DNA of 64,000 nt from Cellulomonas sp. ACRRI (GCF_022346185.1 NZ_JAKRMS010000003.1:1-64000), one strand, 5' to 3'; counted from the stretch's first letter, positions 25,093 to 33,769 are shown. Notes: generated by a model not told the origin, from the sequence alone. Program-made: numbers and translations.

Positions 25093-28000
25093 TTAGCGCT
25101 GGACAGGACCACGTGCCGGCGGTGGCACGGGTCGTTCGTAGCGGTCGACGTGGGCCTGGCGTGCCCGATCGGCAGCCTGTTGCTGCTCGTGAGCCTGCCG
25201 GTCGGCCTGGGCTGCCTGCGCCCGGGCCGCCAGGGCGCGGATGTCCTCGTAGCCGCTCGCCGGTGCAGTGTCTGGTGCGAGCGTGCGCAGACGATCGCGC
25301 AGGTCGTCGAGCTCGGGGGTCGAAGCTCGGTCGCGCACGGCGCGCAGTGCGTCGAGGCGTTCGTCTGTCGGCGTGGTTCCGGGGTGCGCGAGAGTGTCGG
25401 CGGCCTCGGATGCCTGCTGCGCGGCGCGGCGGGCTTCCTGGACTGCGGCCTGGCTGCGTTCGGCGAGCGCGGCGCGTTCGGCGGCGACGCCGGCCTCGGG
25501 GTTCGGGGTGTCGGTCTGAAGCCGGCTGGCTGCCCGCTCGGCCTCGTCGCGGGCGGCCTTCTGGATGCCGGCGACGTTGTCGGCGGGTACGGGTTCGGTG
25601 TCGTCGCGGATGTCCCATCGGTCGCGGTAGGCGACGACGGTGCGCATGTCGGCCTCCCAGGCTGTGCGCTCGGGCCCGGGGTGCTCAGGTCGCGGGTGCA
25701 GGTTCTCGGCCCAGGCCGGCGGGTGTTCGGCCACCCGGTCGACCAGCTGGTCGACGCGGCTCGCCATCTCGTCGACCTGTCGTACAGCCCATCGCGCGAC
25801 TTCAGCGTCGGCGATCTCGTGGCCGCCCGGGTCAGGTGCCGGGCTGACCCACGAAGGCAGCCGCGCGTCGCTCGGGGCGGGGAGTTCGGGGGCGCCGACG
25901 CGGTGCCACATGACGCGCGCGACGGACCGAGCGGTGTCGATCTCGCGCTCGGCGAAGCTGGAGCTGAGGAGGTGTTCGAGGTCTTGCCCGGCTCGCTCGT
26001 GAGCAGCGAGGACGTCGCGCAGCGTGGGCCAGGCGTTGTCCTCGAGCACGAGCTCGGCGGCGTAGTCGGGCAGCGCCGTGCGGACGACGTCGGCCATCCG
26101 GTCGTCGCGGCCGGGGTCGAGCACGCGGGCGAGGGCGTCTTCGTAGGCCGGGTGCGTGGTGGCAAGCGACACGACCCGCTCGGCCTCCGCTGCGGTGGTC
26201 GCGGTGGCCGAGGGGGTGTCGTCGGTCGCGCCCATCGCCGATGCCATCGCCTCGCGCACCGCGCGGGGCGGGGCCCCGGGTGGGTGCGGGTCGACGTCGA
26301 GGAGGTCGTCGACGACGACGAAGGCCATGTTGGTGTGGGTGCCGCGGGTCATCGCCGGGTAGAGGCCGTCGCGGCCCATGCGTTCGGTGACCAGGGCGTA
26401 CCCGGCGGTGACGGTCATGCCCTGGGTGCGGTTGACGGTCGAGGCGTAGGCGAGCTCGACGTGCTCTGCGACGTACGCCGCCGGGAGGTCGACCTGCGCG
26501 CCGTGGGCGATCGAGCGCGCGCGGAGCGACCCGTCGGGGTTGGTCGCCAGGACGGTCCAGGTGGCGCCGTTGCGTACGTAGTCGGTGCCGGTGCGCATCT
26601 TGAGGTCGGTGTCGTTGAGGCGGCTGACGATGTGGTCACCGACGCCGGCGGTGTTGTCGTCGTGCAGGCGGACGCCCTCGGGGGTGACCATGCCTGCGTC
26701 GACGAGGTCCTTGCGGGCACGGGCGGCCAGGGCGACGACGTCGGTGTTGGCCTGGGCGATCATGACGGCGTCGCGACCTGCGGTGTGGTCGGCCCACCAG
26801 TGCGCGTACATCTCCTCGGTCATCGCTTCGATGCTGCCGCCGCGCAGCCTGTCCTGTGGTGCGTAGAAGTCGTCGATGACGCTCAGGTCGCCGCTGCGCA
26901 GGCGGAGGGTGGCCTGTGCCTCGCCAGTGGTCTTGAAGCGGTGGACGTCGACGAGGTGCGCGCCGCCGACCTGCTCGTCGATGAGTCGCAGCGCGCCGCC
27001 GGCGCCGACGGCCTGGAGCTGTGCCCAGTCGCCGACGGCGCGCACGCTCGCGCCGTGCATCGCGGCGAGGCGCACCACGGCGTCCAGGTGCGGGGTCGCG
27101 GCCATGCCGGCTTCGTCGATCAGGACGATGGTCGAGGGCGTGAGCTCGCCGGCGGGCAGGTCGGCCGGGATGGGTCCGCGCAGCAGCTTGGCGTCGTCGG
27201 GGTCCAGGCCCTGACGGGCGAGGAAGGCGTGGATCGAGTAGGCCTCGACGCCGATCTCCTTGCCCAGCAGCGCGGCGGCGTTGGCCGCCGGCGCGAGCGC
27301 GATCACGGTGCCGCCGGCGTCTTGAACCGTGCGGGTGAAGGCGCGCATGGCGGTGGTCTTGCCGGCGCCGGCGGGTCCGACCGCGACCTGGAGCAGGCGC
27401 CCCCCGGTCGCGAACTGGCGCACCAGCTCGGCCTGCCCGGGGTCCAGTGGCGCGCGTCCGAGGTCGGGCGAGGCCCCTGGGCCCGCCAGGTGCCGGGCGA
27501 CGACGTCTTCGCCGATGACGAGTCCGCCGGGCCGGCGGGCTGCGGCGAGCAGCCGGTCCTCGGCGTCCAGGATCGGGTTGGCGGTGTACTTGGCGCCGGC
27601 GTGCTGGACGTAGACGCTCGTGGTGTCGACGCGCTGGAGCGCCGCGGGTACGGGGTTCGGTTCGGGTGGGGTGAGCCGGATCGAGGCGGCCAGGGTGCGG
27701 TCGGTCAGGACCTCGGCCAGTGCCTGCACGGACTCGGGCCCGACGTGGTCGACCCACTGCCGGGCGACGCGCTGGGACTCGGCGAGCACGTGGTTGTACT
27801 TCCAGGTCGCCCGGGTCGTCATCAGCTCGGTGAGGACCTGGTCGGCCAGAACGGCGTGCGGGGGCATCGCCTCCAGGGGTGGCGCTGGCCGGTTCTGGGT
27901 CGCTGCAAGGGTGCGTTCGACGGCCTCGGGCGACCCGAGGACCGCGATCGCGCGGGGCATCCACTGCGCGCGTCGGGTCTCCTGGGAGACGCCGGTCTCC

Positions 28001-29157
28001 TTGCCCGCGCGGGTGGTCAAGGTCGCCTGCTGAGCCAGCTTGTGCTGCACCGGGCGGGGTGGTTCGTGCCCGTGGCGGGCGCGGTAGTCGGCGACCAGGT
28101 CCTTGTACGTGGCCTCGATGCTCTCGCGCCGGCGGGAGAACTCGGTGTTGAGCTCGACGGGGATCCCGTCGAGCTCGCGCACCGGCCGGCGCCCTGCGCG
28201 CCCGGTGGAGCGTTCGACGAACCGCACGCCGAGGCGCGACCTCAGGCCGGTCTCGACGAGCGTGTTGTACCGCTCGGAGGCCGCGACGCCGAGGGCGTGG
28301 ATGACCCGGCCGTCGAGCGATCGCCACTTGCCGTCCAGGCCGAGGACCTTGTTCGACACCGCGACGTGGGTGTGCAGGTTCGGGTCTCCGCTGCGGGAGT
28401 CGAAGTGGTCGAACGCGGTGGCGGAGAACCCGCGGGTGTCGACCTGCGCCACTCCCCCAGCCCCGACCCGGGTGAGCGCGGCCTGGGACTCCAGCCAGGA
28501 CAGCGCGCCGCGCCAGGCGTCCTCGTGCGCGGCGAGCACCTGCCCGCGCACGTGCTCATCTCCCAGCCCCCACAGCACCGAGACGCTCTTGACCGGGGTG
28601 AACACCAGGTCGTACCCGGCGACCGGCTGGCGCTCCGCGCTCCCCCGCGCCGCCAGGTACTTCCCGACCGCCGCCGGCCCCGCGGCCTCACCCTTGGCCG
28701 TGAGGAACCGGGCCGCGGCGGAGCGGCGCAGGCCGTCGCGCTCCGCGCCGGGCTCGGCGTCACGGTCGTGCCTGGCGCGGAACTGGGCGTGCTCGTCGCG
28801 CAGGACCTTGATGAACCCGTCGTCGTCCTTGCGGTCGGCGAGCATGAACCGCCGGCCGAGCCGGGTCGCGGCCATCGCGTCCTTGACGCTCGCGCCGCCG
28901 GCGACCAGCGCGCGCTCGATCGCATCGGCGTCCGGGTGCCGACCCTCGCCGAACAGCGCCTTCATCTGCGCCTCGGTGACCCTTCCGGACACCCCGAGCG
29001 AGTCCAGGCCCTCCCCCACCCACCGGCCTGGCGGGTTCCCCGAGGCGGTGTAGTAGGCGCTCAGGTCCTCCCCGCGCTGGCGGGGGACGTCGCCGGTGGC
29101 GACCTGCCGGGTGAGGTAGGTGTACCCGTCGCCGGCGTGCAGCACGTGGACGGTCAT
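25093..29157 (-). CDS. MobF-family conjugative relaxase-helicase (TrwC/TraI type)
   Basis: 1354 aa from ATG 29157. The N-terminal relaxase domain (about 1-330) has candidate catalytic Tyr residues in 'YTYLTRQ' and 'AYYTASGN', 'DLVFTPVKSVSVLWGL', and the metal-binding 'NLHTHVAVSNK' near residue 260. The RecD2-like helicase follows: Walker A 'GPAGAGKTT' near 592, 'VLIDEAGM' near 677, and 'YASTVNRTQGMTV'. The last 300 residues are helical and disordered. It nicks oriT and leads the strand to the coupling protein at 9.3-11.1 kb. Confidence 0.93.
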   Translation of the reverse strand: MTVHVLHAGDGYTYLTRQVATGDVPRQRGEDLSAYYTASGNPPGRWVGEGLDSLGVSGRVTEAQMKALFGEGRHPDADAIERALVAGGASVKDAMAATRLGRRFMLADRKDDDGFIKVLRDEHAQFRARHDRDAEPGAERDGLRRSAAARFLTAKGEAAGPAAVGKYLAARGSAERQPVAGYDLVFTPVKSVSVLWGLGDEHVRGQVLAAHEDAWRGALSWLESQAALTRVGAGGVAQVDTRGFSATAFDHFDSRSGDPNLHTHVAVSNKVLGLDGKWRSLDGRVIHALGVAASERYNTLVETGLRSRLGVRFVERSTGRAGRRPVRELDGIPVELNTEFSRRRESIEATYKDLVADYRARHGHEPPRPVQHKLAQQATLTTRAGKETGVSQETRRAQWMPRAIAVLGSPEAVERTLAATQNRPAPPLEAMPPHAVLADQVLTELMTTRATWKYNHVLAESQRVARQWVDHVGPESVQALAEVLTDRTLAASIRLTPPEPNPVPAALQRVDTTSVYVQHAGAKYTANPILDAEDRLLAAARRPGGLVIGEDVVARHLAGPGASPDLGRAPLDPGQAELVRQFATGGRLLQVAVGPAGAGKTTAMRAFTRTVQDAGGTVIALAPAANAAALLGKEIGVEAYSIHAFLARQGLDPDDAKLLRGPIPADLPAGELTPSTIVLIDEAGMAATPHLDAVVRLAAMHGASVRAVGDWAQLQAVGAGGALRLIDEQVGGAHLVDVHRFKTTGEAQATLRLRSGDLSVIDDFYAPQDRLRGGSIEAMTEEMYAHWWADHTAGRDAVMIAQANTDVVALAARARKDLVDAGMVTPEGVRLHDDNTAGVGDHIVSRLNDTDLKMRTGTDYVRNGATWTVLATNPDGSLRARSIAHGAQVDLPAAYVAEHVELAYASTVNRTQGMTVTAGYALVTERMGRDGLYPAMTRGTHTNMAFVVVDDLLDVDPHPPGAPPRAVREAMASAMGATDDTPSATATTAAEAERVVSLATTHPAYEDALARVLDPGRDDRMADVVRTALPDYAAELVLEDNAWPTLRDVLAAHERAGQDLEHLLSSSFAEREIDTARSVARVMWHRVGAPELPAPSDARLPSWVSPAPDPGGHEIADAEVARWAVRQVDEMASRVDQLVDRVAEHPPAWAENLHPRPEHPGPERTAWEADMRTVVAYRDRWDIRDDTEPVPADNVAGIQKAARDEAERAASRLQTDTPNPEAGVAAERAALAERSQAAVQEARRAAQQASEAADTLAHPGTTPTDERLDALRAVRDRASTPELDDLRDRLRTLAPDTAPASGYEDIRALAARAQAAQADRQAHEQQQAADRARQAHVDRYERPVPPPARGPVQR

Positions 29158-29343
29158 CACCGCGGCGCACACCTCCACCCGAGCGAGAATCGTTCTCGAT
29201 AGCGAGCGGAGGCGGCTGAACCTCGCGGCCACTCACTGTAGTGCAAGAGGTGTGTTGAGTCTGGGGTGCTGCGCGTGAGTCGCAGGGGCCGGAGGTCGAG
29301 GGAGTGAGGGTTAGGGTTGGTGCTGGCTAGGGGAACTTCGGCG

Positions 29344-29377
29344 CCTGGGTCGAGCTACGTGCTTCGACCTGGGTCGA
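29344..29377. promoter_or_regulatory. Candidate oriT/relaxosome binding repeats
   Basis: CCTGGGTCGA occurs twice in direct order (29344-29353 and 29368-29377), and TCGACC at 29364-29369 lies inverted between them, so three GGTCGA half-sites are clustered. They sit in the 238-bp gap between the divergent relaxase gene and the small coiled-coil gene, where oriT normally lies. The nick site cannot be named from sequence alone; a shared promoter/operator is the alternative. Confidence 0.45.
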
Positions 29378-29395
29378 CTAGGGAGGTTCCTGGGG

Positions 29396-29806
29396 ATGGC
29401 TGGAAGTACGAGAGCAAGGATCTCGGCTCGTGAGCGTGCGCGTGCGGCACGAGCGCGGGCCGACGCCGCGCGCGTCGAGCGCGACCGCGCGGTCGAGGAA
29501 GCGGCGGCCGCGTTCTTCGCCGCGGGCGACGAGCGAACGAAGCTGCTCGAGCGCATCGCGGGACTGCAGGACGAAGTCGGTGCGGTCGAGCGCCGCATGG
29601 GCGCGCAGGTCGCGCGGCTGACCGAAGCCGGCGAGCCGGCAGCGTGGCAGCGGGCGCTGCTCGAGCTCGACGAGCCCGAGCGCAAGCGGCTGCGAGCACT
29701 TGCCGACGACGTGCCGGCGCCGGCGCCGGCCCTCGTGCCGGTGCCGGCGCCGGGCGCGTCGGCGACGGGCGCCGCGCCCGAGCTGACGGACGCACTGATT
29801 TCGTGA
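29396..29806 (+). CDS. Coiled-coil protein, candidate relaxosome accessory factor
   Basis: 136 aa. Residues 1-100 are almost entirely charged helix, rich in Arg, Ala and Glu ('ARERARAARARADAARVERD'), predicting a long coiled coil with a basic N-terminus. The tail is a Pro/Ala linker. It is transcribed divergently from the relaxase across the putative oriT, as accessory nicking proteins often are. No MobC or RHH motif is recognisable, so the role is positional inference. Confidence 0.55.
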   Translation: MAGSTRARISARERARAARARADAARVERDRAVEEAAAAFFAAGDERTKLLERIAGLQDEVGAVERRMGAQVARLTEAGEPAAWQRALLELDEPERKRLRALADDVPAPAPALVPVPAPGASATGAAPELTDALIS

Positions 29807-30381
29807 GCGAGGACGCGCTGTTCCCGGCTCCGCGTACGCGCGGAGCCGGGAACAGCGGCGGTGAACGCGCGCGCGACGTGCGTGACGCGGCTCAGGACCC
29901 GCGGGTGGTCGACCGGTTCCAGCGCTACGTGCGATCAGGCGGGCCGTCGGACTGCTGGTGGTGGTGTGGCGCGGTCGCCTCGGCCGGGCATGGCCGGTTC
30001 TGGATCAGGAGCGGACTGGTCGTGATCGCACACCGCTTCGCGTGGGCGCTCGATCATCCGGGCGATGTGCTGCCCCGGCTTCTCGCGCACGAGTGCGACA
30101 ACTCGCTCTGCCAGAACCCCGAGCACCTGCACGCGACGGACCAGACGGGCAACCGCCGCGAGTGGGCCGCCCGGCGCCACCAGCTCGGCAGCCCGCTGCG
30201 TGACGTACGCGGGTCGCGCGGCCGGGCTGTTGCGGTCAGGGACGCCGTCCGCGCAGGAGACAACGTTGCGGCCGCGATCGCGGCCGGCGTTCGACCAATC
30301 GACGCCGGCCAAGGCGTCCTCTGGTCAGAACCCGAGGACGCCCACGGGGGCGCGACAACGATCAGCGGCTCGGATCAGTAG
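29803..30381 (+). CDS. HNH endonuclease-like protein
   Basis: 192 aa, GTG start in a GTGA overlap. 'DCWWWCGAVASAGHGRFWI' opens an HNH_3-type fold, followed by 'IAHRFAWALDHPGDVLPRLL', the metal-binding 'AHECDNSLCQNPEHLH' and 'ATDQTGN'. A helical tail ('VRDAVRAGDNVAAAIAAGV') resembles the HTH often added to such nucleases. Codons 7-17 overlap a perfect 14-bp hairpin. It may be a homing or relaxosome-linked nuclease; its last codons lie in a duplicated DNA block. Confidence 0.75.
   Translation: MSEDALFPAPRTRGAGNSGGERARDVRDAAQDPRVVDRFQRYVRSGGPSDCWWWCGAVASAGHGRFWIRSGLVVIAHRFAWALDHPGDVLPRLLAHECDNSLCQNPEHLHATDQTGNRREWAARRHQLGSPLRDVRGSRGRAVAVRDAVRAGDNVAAAIAAGVRPIDAGQGVLWSEPEDAHGGATTISGSDQ
29821..29852. 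repeat. Perfect 14-bp inverted repeat with 4-nt loop inside the HNH gene
   Basis: The arms TTCCCGGCTCCGCG and CGCGGAGCCGGGAA pair without a mismatch around TACG. In RNA this would be an extremely stable hairpin about 16 nt after the start codon, able to slow translation; in DNA it could be a protein-binding palindrome. It is not followed by a T-tract. Confidence 0.7.
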
Positions 30382-30433
30382 GCCCGCGGGTGACCCGCGC
30401 GCCCGCCCGGGACCACGGCCCGGGCGGGCGCGC

Positions 30434-30464
30434 GTCGCCGGGGTCCGGGGCCGGAGGCCCTGGC
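30434..30464. repeat. Dispersed GC-rich repeat, copy A
   Basis: A 31-bp unit starting GTCGCCGGGGTCCGG and ending AGGCCCTGGC, present in four identical intergenic copies (here, 33457-33487, 33739-33769 and 36729-36759). Around this copy the identity extends over some 230 bp (about 30340-30570) to the block at 33358-33500 and 33735-33870. Confidence 0.85.
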
Positions 30465-30603
30465 CGCGGGCGCCGGCGCCGGCGCCCGCGGCGCACGGGG
30501 TTCGCGACGGCCGGGCGACGGCAACGACGGCCACCTGTCCGCGCGTCGACGCCCGGCCGTCGGGGTCCGACCGTCGTCGGCCGCCGCCCGGGGGGTCAGG
30601 ACT

Positions 30604-30936
30604 TCAGCCGGCCTTGACGAGGTACGCGGCGACAGCCTCTCGGACCAGCTGCGACATCGGGACGTGCCTGGCGGCCGCCGCTGCGCGGACCTGGGCGTCG
30701 AGCTGGGCGCTGGCGCGCACCTTCCAGACCGGCGACGGGCCCTCGGAACCCAGGCGCGGTCGACCCAGGGCGACCCGCACGGCCTCGTCCGGGTCGTTCT
30801 GCCCGGTGGCCTGCATGAGCATCTGCCGGCCAGCCTCGGCGGCGCTCGGGCCTCGGCGCGCCGTGCCCGGCTTGCTGGTCATCTCGCCGCGCTGCGCGCG
30901 GTCGGCCAGCTCGTCGTACTCGCTCATCGTGCTCAC
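30604..30936 (-). CDS. Antitoxin-like protein, probable ribbon-helix-helix
   Basis: 110 aa from GTG 30936, inside the GTGA overlap with the upstream toxin-like gene (ATG 30927 is an alternative). The C-terminal 40 residues, 'WKVRASAQLDAQVRAAAAA' and 'VPMSQLVREAVAAYL', form a beta-strand plus two helices typical of RHH repressors. The N-terminal part is flexible. With its partner it forms a reverse-order (toxin first) type II toxin-antitoxin pair that would stabilise the element and autoregulate. Confidence 0.7.
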   Translation of the reverse strand: MSTMSEYDELADRAQRGEMTSKPGTARRGPSAAEAGRQMLMQATGQNDPDEAVRVALGRPRLGSEGPSPVWKVRASAQLDAQVRAAAAARHVPMSQLVREAVAAYLVKAG

Positions 30937-31196
30937 TCTCCCTCGCTCACCAGGTGCCGGTACAGGTCTGACAGCTCCATCACGTGGAAGATGACCATCG
31001 TGCGCGGGTGGCGCTGGGCGACGATCACCTCGAGGTAGCGGTCGGACTGCGCGTGCGGGCGGCCGACGTACACCACCGTCGTCTCCCCAGGTCGCCCTTC
31101 CAACTCCTCGCTGCCGACGGCGTGGGTGATTGCGTACAGGGCGTCCTCACGCGAGATCGCGTGTCGCGCTGCGCTGTCCGTCCACTCCACCGGCAT
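30933..31196 (-). CDS. BrnT/RelE-like toxin candidate
   Basis: 87 aa from ATG 31196. 'MPVEWTDSAARHAISREDA' and 'YLEVIVAQRHPRTMVIFHVM' give a compact alpha-beta fold ending in a conserved 'HVMELSDLYRHLV'. This resembles small ribonuclease toxins of the BrnT type in length and in its HTH-free partner arrangement. The overlap with the RHH gene supports a TA pair. RNA cleavage is inferred. Confidence 0.65.
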   Translation of the reverse strand: MPVEWTDSAARHAISREDALYAITHAVGSEELEGRPGETTVVYVGRPHAQSDRYLEVIVAQRHPRTMVIFHVMELSDLYRHLVSEGE

Positions 31197-31198
31197 GA

Positions 31199-31912
31199 CT
31201 AAAGAGTACCACGAAAAGGGACCACAGAATCGGGCCGTTGCGAGGCGTCTTCGGTGATGGCGTCTTCCCAGCACTGGCCGCAGCCGATGCCGCCGACCAT
31301 CTGGCGGGTGCCGCGGTGGGTGCAGGCGGCGCGGACGGCGTCAGCGAGGCGGTGGGTCTTGGTGAACCAGCCGGTGCGCCGGCCGTCCGTGCGGGCGGGG
31401 ACCGCGCGTGGGGTGCCGGTGGTGACGCCGCGGGCCAGGTCGACGGCGCTGGACAGCGGCAGGCGGCCGTCATCGAGCATGGCCCGGGCCTCCTCGGGCA
31501 GGCGCAGCAGGGCCAGGCGGTCGCGGACGGTGCCGGCGGACCGTCCGCTCTTGCGGGCGATGTCGACGAACGGCACGCCGGCGTCGCGGAGCTTGGCGAA
31601 CGCGGCCGCTTCCTCGAGCGGGGTGAGCGGGTCGTGCAGGGCGGCGATCAGCATGAGGAAGGTGTGGTCGATCCCGGTTCGGGTGCGCCGGGCGATGACG
31701 GGGATGACCTGGAGCCCGACGCGGCGGGCGGCCTCGTAGCGGCGGTGGCCGTCGATGATGCGGAACCGGCCGTCGGCTCTCGGGGTGACGGTGATCGGGT
31801 GCAGGATCCCGACCTCGCGCACGGCCGCGACCAACTCGTCCATGCCCCGCAGCTGGCTCCGGATGTTCTCGGGGTTCGGCACGATCCGATCGATGGGCAG
31901 GGTGGTGGTCAT
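31199..31912 (-). CDS. ParB-like nuclease/partition protein 1
   Basis: 237 aa, ATG in an ATGA overlap with the helical protein gene. ParB N-domain with 'IDRIVPNPENIRSQL', 'GILHPITVTP' and the CTP-site box 'RIIDGHRRYEAARRVG', then HTH 'PFVDIARKSGRSAGTVRDRL'. The C-terminus has C-x(n)-C-x2-C ('ACTH', 'GCGQCWED'), a possible zinc site. There is no ParA beside it; the only ParA-like gene is at 1972-3333. Confidence 0.85.
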   Translation of the reverse strand: MTTTLPIDRIVPNPENIRSQLRGMDELVAAVREVGILHPITVTPRADGRFRIIDGHRRYEAARRVGLQVIPVIARRTRTGIDHTFLMLIAALHDPLTPLEEAAAFAKLRDAGVPFVDIARKSGRSAGTVRDRLALLRLPEEARAMLDDGRLPLSSAVDLARGVTTGTPRAVPARTDGRRTGWFTKTHRLADAVRAACTHRGTRQMVGGIGCGQCWEDAITEDASQRPDSVVPFRGTL

Positions 31913-32433
31913 GCCAGCACCTCCAGCTGGGCAGCGAGGTCGGCGTCGCGGAGCCGGCCGAGGGTGTGCAGCAGGCGCGCGGTGCTGCCCTCCTGGTGCG
32001 CGTCGGGGGCGATGATGGCGGGCAGCGCGGTGAGCACGGCGGGCGCGTGGGCGAGCAGGCCCGGGTCGGGCCGCCCTTCGGCGCGGGCGTAGAGGCCGTC
32101 TCTCACCTCGCGTGCGGGGCCGGCCGGCTGCGGTCCTCGCCGCCCGTTCAGGGCCCAGGACTGGCGAGCGGCGCGCCGTGCGTCGACCTGGGCTGCTCGG
32201 GTCTCGATCCAGTCCCAGATGCTCGCTGCGCGGGCCGGCCCGCGGGCGGGGGCGTCGGGGCGGTGGGCGTCGTGGTCGTGGATCAGCGCGGCGAGCGCGG
32301 GCCGCAGCGCGGCGCCGCCGAGCGCCCACCGCGGGTCGCGGGCGCGGATGGTCTCGGCCTCGGCGCGGGACCACAGCGCCCGGTAGGCGAGCTCGTCGAC
32401 GACTTGGGCCTCGGTCGGGTCGGCGGGGTTCAC
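31909..32433 (-). CDS. Helical protein, stand-alone homologue of the SSB-fused domain
   Basis: 174 aa from GTG 32433. 'YRALWSRAEAETIRA' and 'GAALRPALAALIHDHDAHR' match 'AALWSRSDAERIRA' and 'GGLRPALAALIHDHDTHQ' of the protein at 11991. All-helical; function unknown. It is preceded by the glutaredoxin copy, as in the first locus, and followed by parB. Overlaps on both sides (GTGA and ATGA) show tight coupling. Confidence 0.7.
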   Translation of the reverse strand: MNPADPTEAQVVDELAYRALWSRAEAETIRARDPRWALGGAALRPALAALIHDHDAHRPDAPARGPARAASIWDWIETRAAQVDARRAARQSWALNGRRGPQPAGPAREVRDGLYARAEGRPDPGLLAHAPAVLTALPAIIAPDAHQEGSTARLLHTLGRLRDADLAAQLEVLA

Positions 32434-32678
32434 GGCGCGACGCTCACGTGCGAGTGGTCGGCGAGGGCGGTGATCTGGTCCGGGCGGTACCCGGACCAGT
32501 GCTGGCCGTCGGCGACGACGACGGGCGCCTGCAGGTGCCCCAGGCCCATGACGTAGTCGCGGGCGTCGGCGTCGGTGGTGATGTCGACGATCTCGTACTG
32601 CAGGCTGGCCTTGTCCAGGGCGCGGTAGGTCGCGTCGCACTGCACGCAGTCGGGCTTGCTGTAGACGGTGATGTTCAC
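32430..32678 (-). CDS. Glutaredoxin-like NrdH protein, copy 2
   Basis: 82 aa from GTG 32678 behind a perfect AGGAGG. It differs from copy 1 (11749-11994) in only a few residues over the first 75, with the same C-V-Q-C active site, then diverges at the tail. The high identity indicates a recent duplication or strong selection. It heads an operon with the helical protein and parB. Confidence 0.9.
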   Translation of the reverse strand: MNITVYSKPDCVQCDATYRALDKASLQYEIVDITTDADARDYVMGLGHLQAPVVVADGQHWSGYRPDQITALADHSHVSVAP

Positions 32679-32725
32679 GGTGGTCCTCCTGTCGGGTGGG
32701 CGGCTGACAGGGCGAGCGGGTGGAG

Positions 32726-33175
32726 TCAGCGACGGGTGAGGCGCCGCACGATGCGGGCCAGCCCGCCGCGGGGCGCGGGGCTGGGGGCCGGTGCGGGCGC
32801 CGGGCAGCCGGCGTCGCACCACTGGGCGATGAGCTCGTGCTTGTCGGCGCGTGCGTCCTCGACGGTGTCGGCGGCCATGTAGCGCTGCTGCCAGGCGTTG
32901 TACGCGGGGAGGTCCACGCTCCTGAGCCAGACCTGGGCGAGCGCGCTGGCCCGGTGGAGGCCGATCTGGACTGCCGGGGTGGGGTGCTGGTCGCCGTGCT
33001 CGGGATCGGCGACGACGCTGGCGGCGATGACGCTGACGGGGCCGGCTGCGCCGTTGACGTGGGTGCGCAGGTAGGTGAGGACGTCGGCGCGGATGTCGGC
33101 GGCCGTCTCACTGCCGTAGGCCTCGGCCCAGGCGGCGGTGTCGATCTCGACGGTGAGGTTCAGGGTGGTGCGCAG
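32726..33175 (-). CDS. Hypothetical protein with probable CTG start
   Basis: 149 aa. The frame is clearly coding ('TLNLTVEIDTAAWAEAYG', 'AWQQRYMAADTVEDARADK') but has no ATG, GTG or TTG near its beginning. A perfect AGGAGG (33187-33182 on this strand) stands 6 nt before a CTG at 33175, the same layout as the GTG of the next gene (AGGAGG, 6 nt, GTG at 32678). Translation from CTG is therefore likely. The C-terminal 30 residues are a Pro-rich and basic tail. Function unknown. Confidence 0.6.
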   Translation of the reverse strand: MRTTLNLTVEIDTAAWAEAYGSETAADIRADVLTYLRTHVNGAAGPVSVIAASVVADPEHGDQHPTPAVQIGLHRASALAQVWLRSVDLPAYNAWQQRYMAADTVEDARADKHELIAQWCDAGCPAPAPAPSPAPRGGLARIVRRLTRR

Positions 33176-33456
33176 GGTGTTCCTCCTGGTCAGAGCCGGT
33201 TGGTTCCGGCGCCGGTGGCCTCGGTGCGGCTGGCCATCGCTTCGATAGCCGGAGGCCCATGTCGCAGAGCCGTGGGGGTCAAGGGCCAGACCGACCGACG
33301 CAGCCACCGCAGGTGCGGAGCACCTTCCGGGACCGGCTACGGGAGGTGATCGGCCCTTGACGCCCACGGCGGCGCGACAACGATCAGCGGCTCGGATCGA
33401 TGGGCCCGCAGGTGACCCGCACCCCGCCCGGGACCACAGCACCGGGTTCGCGACGC

Positions 33457-33487
33457 GTCGCCGGGGTCCGGGGCCGGAGGCCCTGGC
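33457..33487. repeat. Dispersed GC-rich repeat, copy B
   Basis: Identical 31-bp unit. Upstream, about 100 bp beginning at 33358 also match the 3' end and downstream region of the HNH gene (30339-30433). Confidence 0.85.
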
Positions 33488-33738
33488 GGTGGGCCGCGCC
33501 GCCCGCGGCGGCCGCGGTGCACCACGCGCTCGAGGTGAGCGCCACCGGGGTGAGGCCGTGCACAGGTCGCGCGATCCGAACCGCCGGCCGACTGCTCGGG
33601 GTGACGGCGCGGCCTGTGTGCGGGCGCCTGCTGGGTCCCGTCGTCCACCTGTGTGCGCCGCGAGCCGCGCAGCGATGGAGCTCGCGGCGTGCCCGGGTGG
33701 GCGAGGGGTGCACCGGGCCAGCTGGCTACGGGCTGATC

Positions 33739-33769
33739 GTCGCCGGGGTCCGGGGCCGGAGGCCCTGGC
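33739..33769. repeat. Dispersed GC-rich repeat, copy C
   Basis: Identical 31-bp unit. The next 100 bp follow the downstream flank of copy A closely, while the upstream flank (GGGCTGATC) is shared with copy D. Confidence 0.85.

Noticed and set aside
24631-29202. Very long open frame on the plus strand across the relaxase gene
   Set aside because: It is antisense to the well-supported relaxase; the composition is the usual GC-rich shadow and no motif is present.
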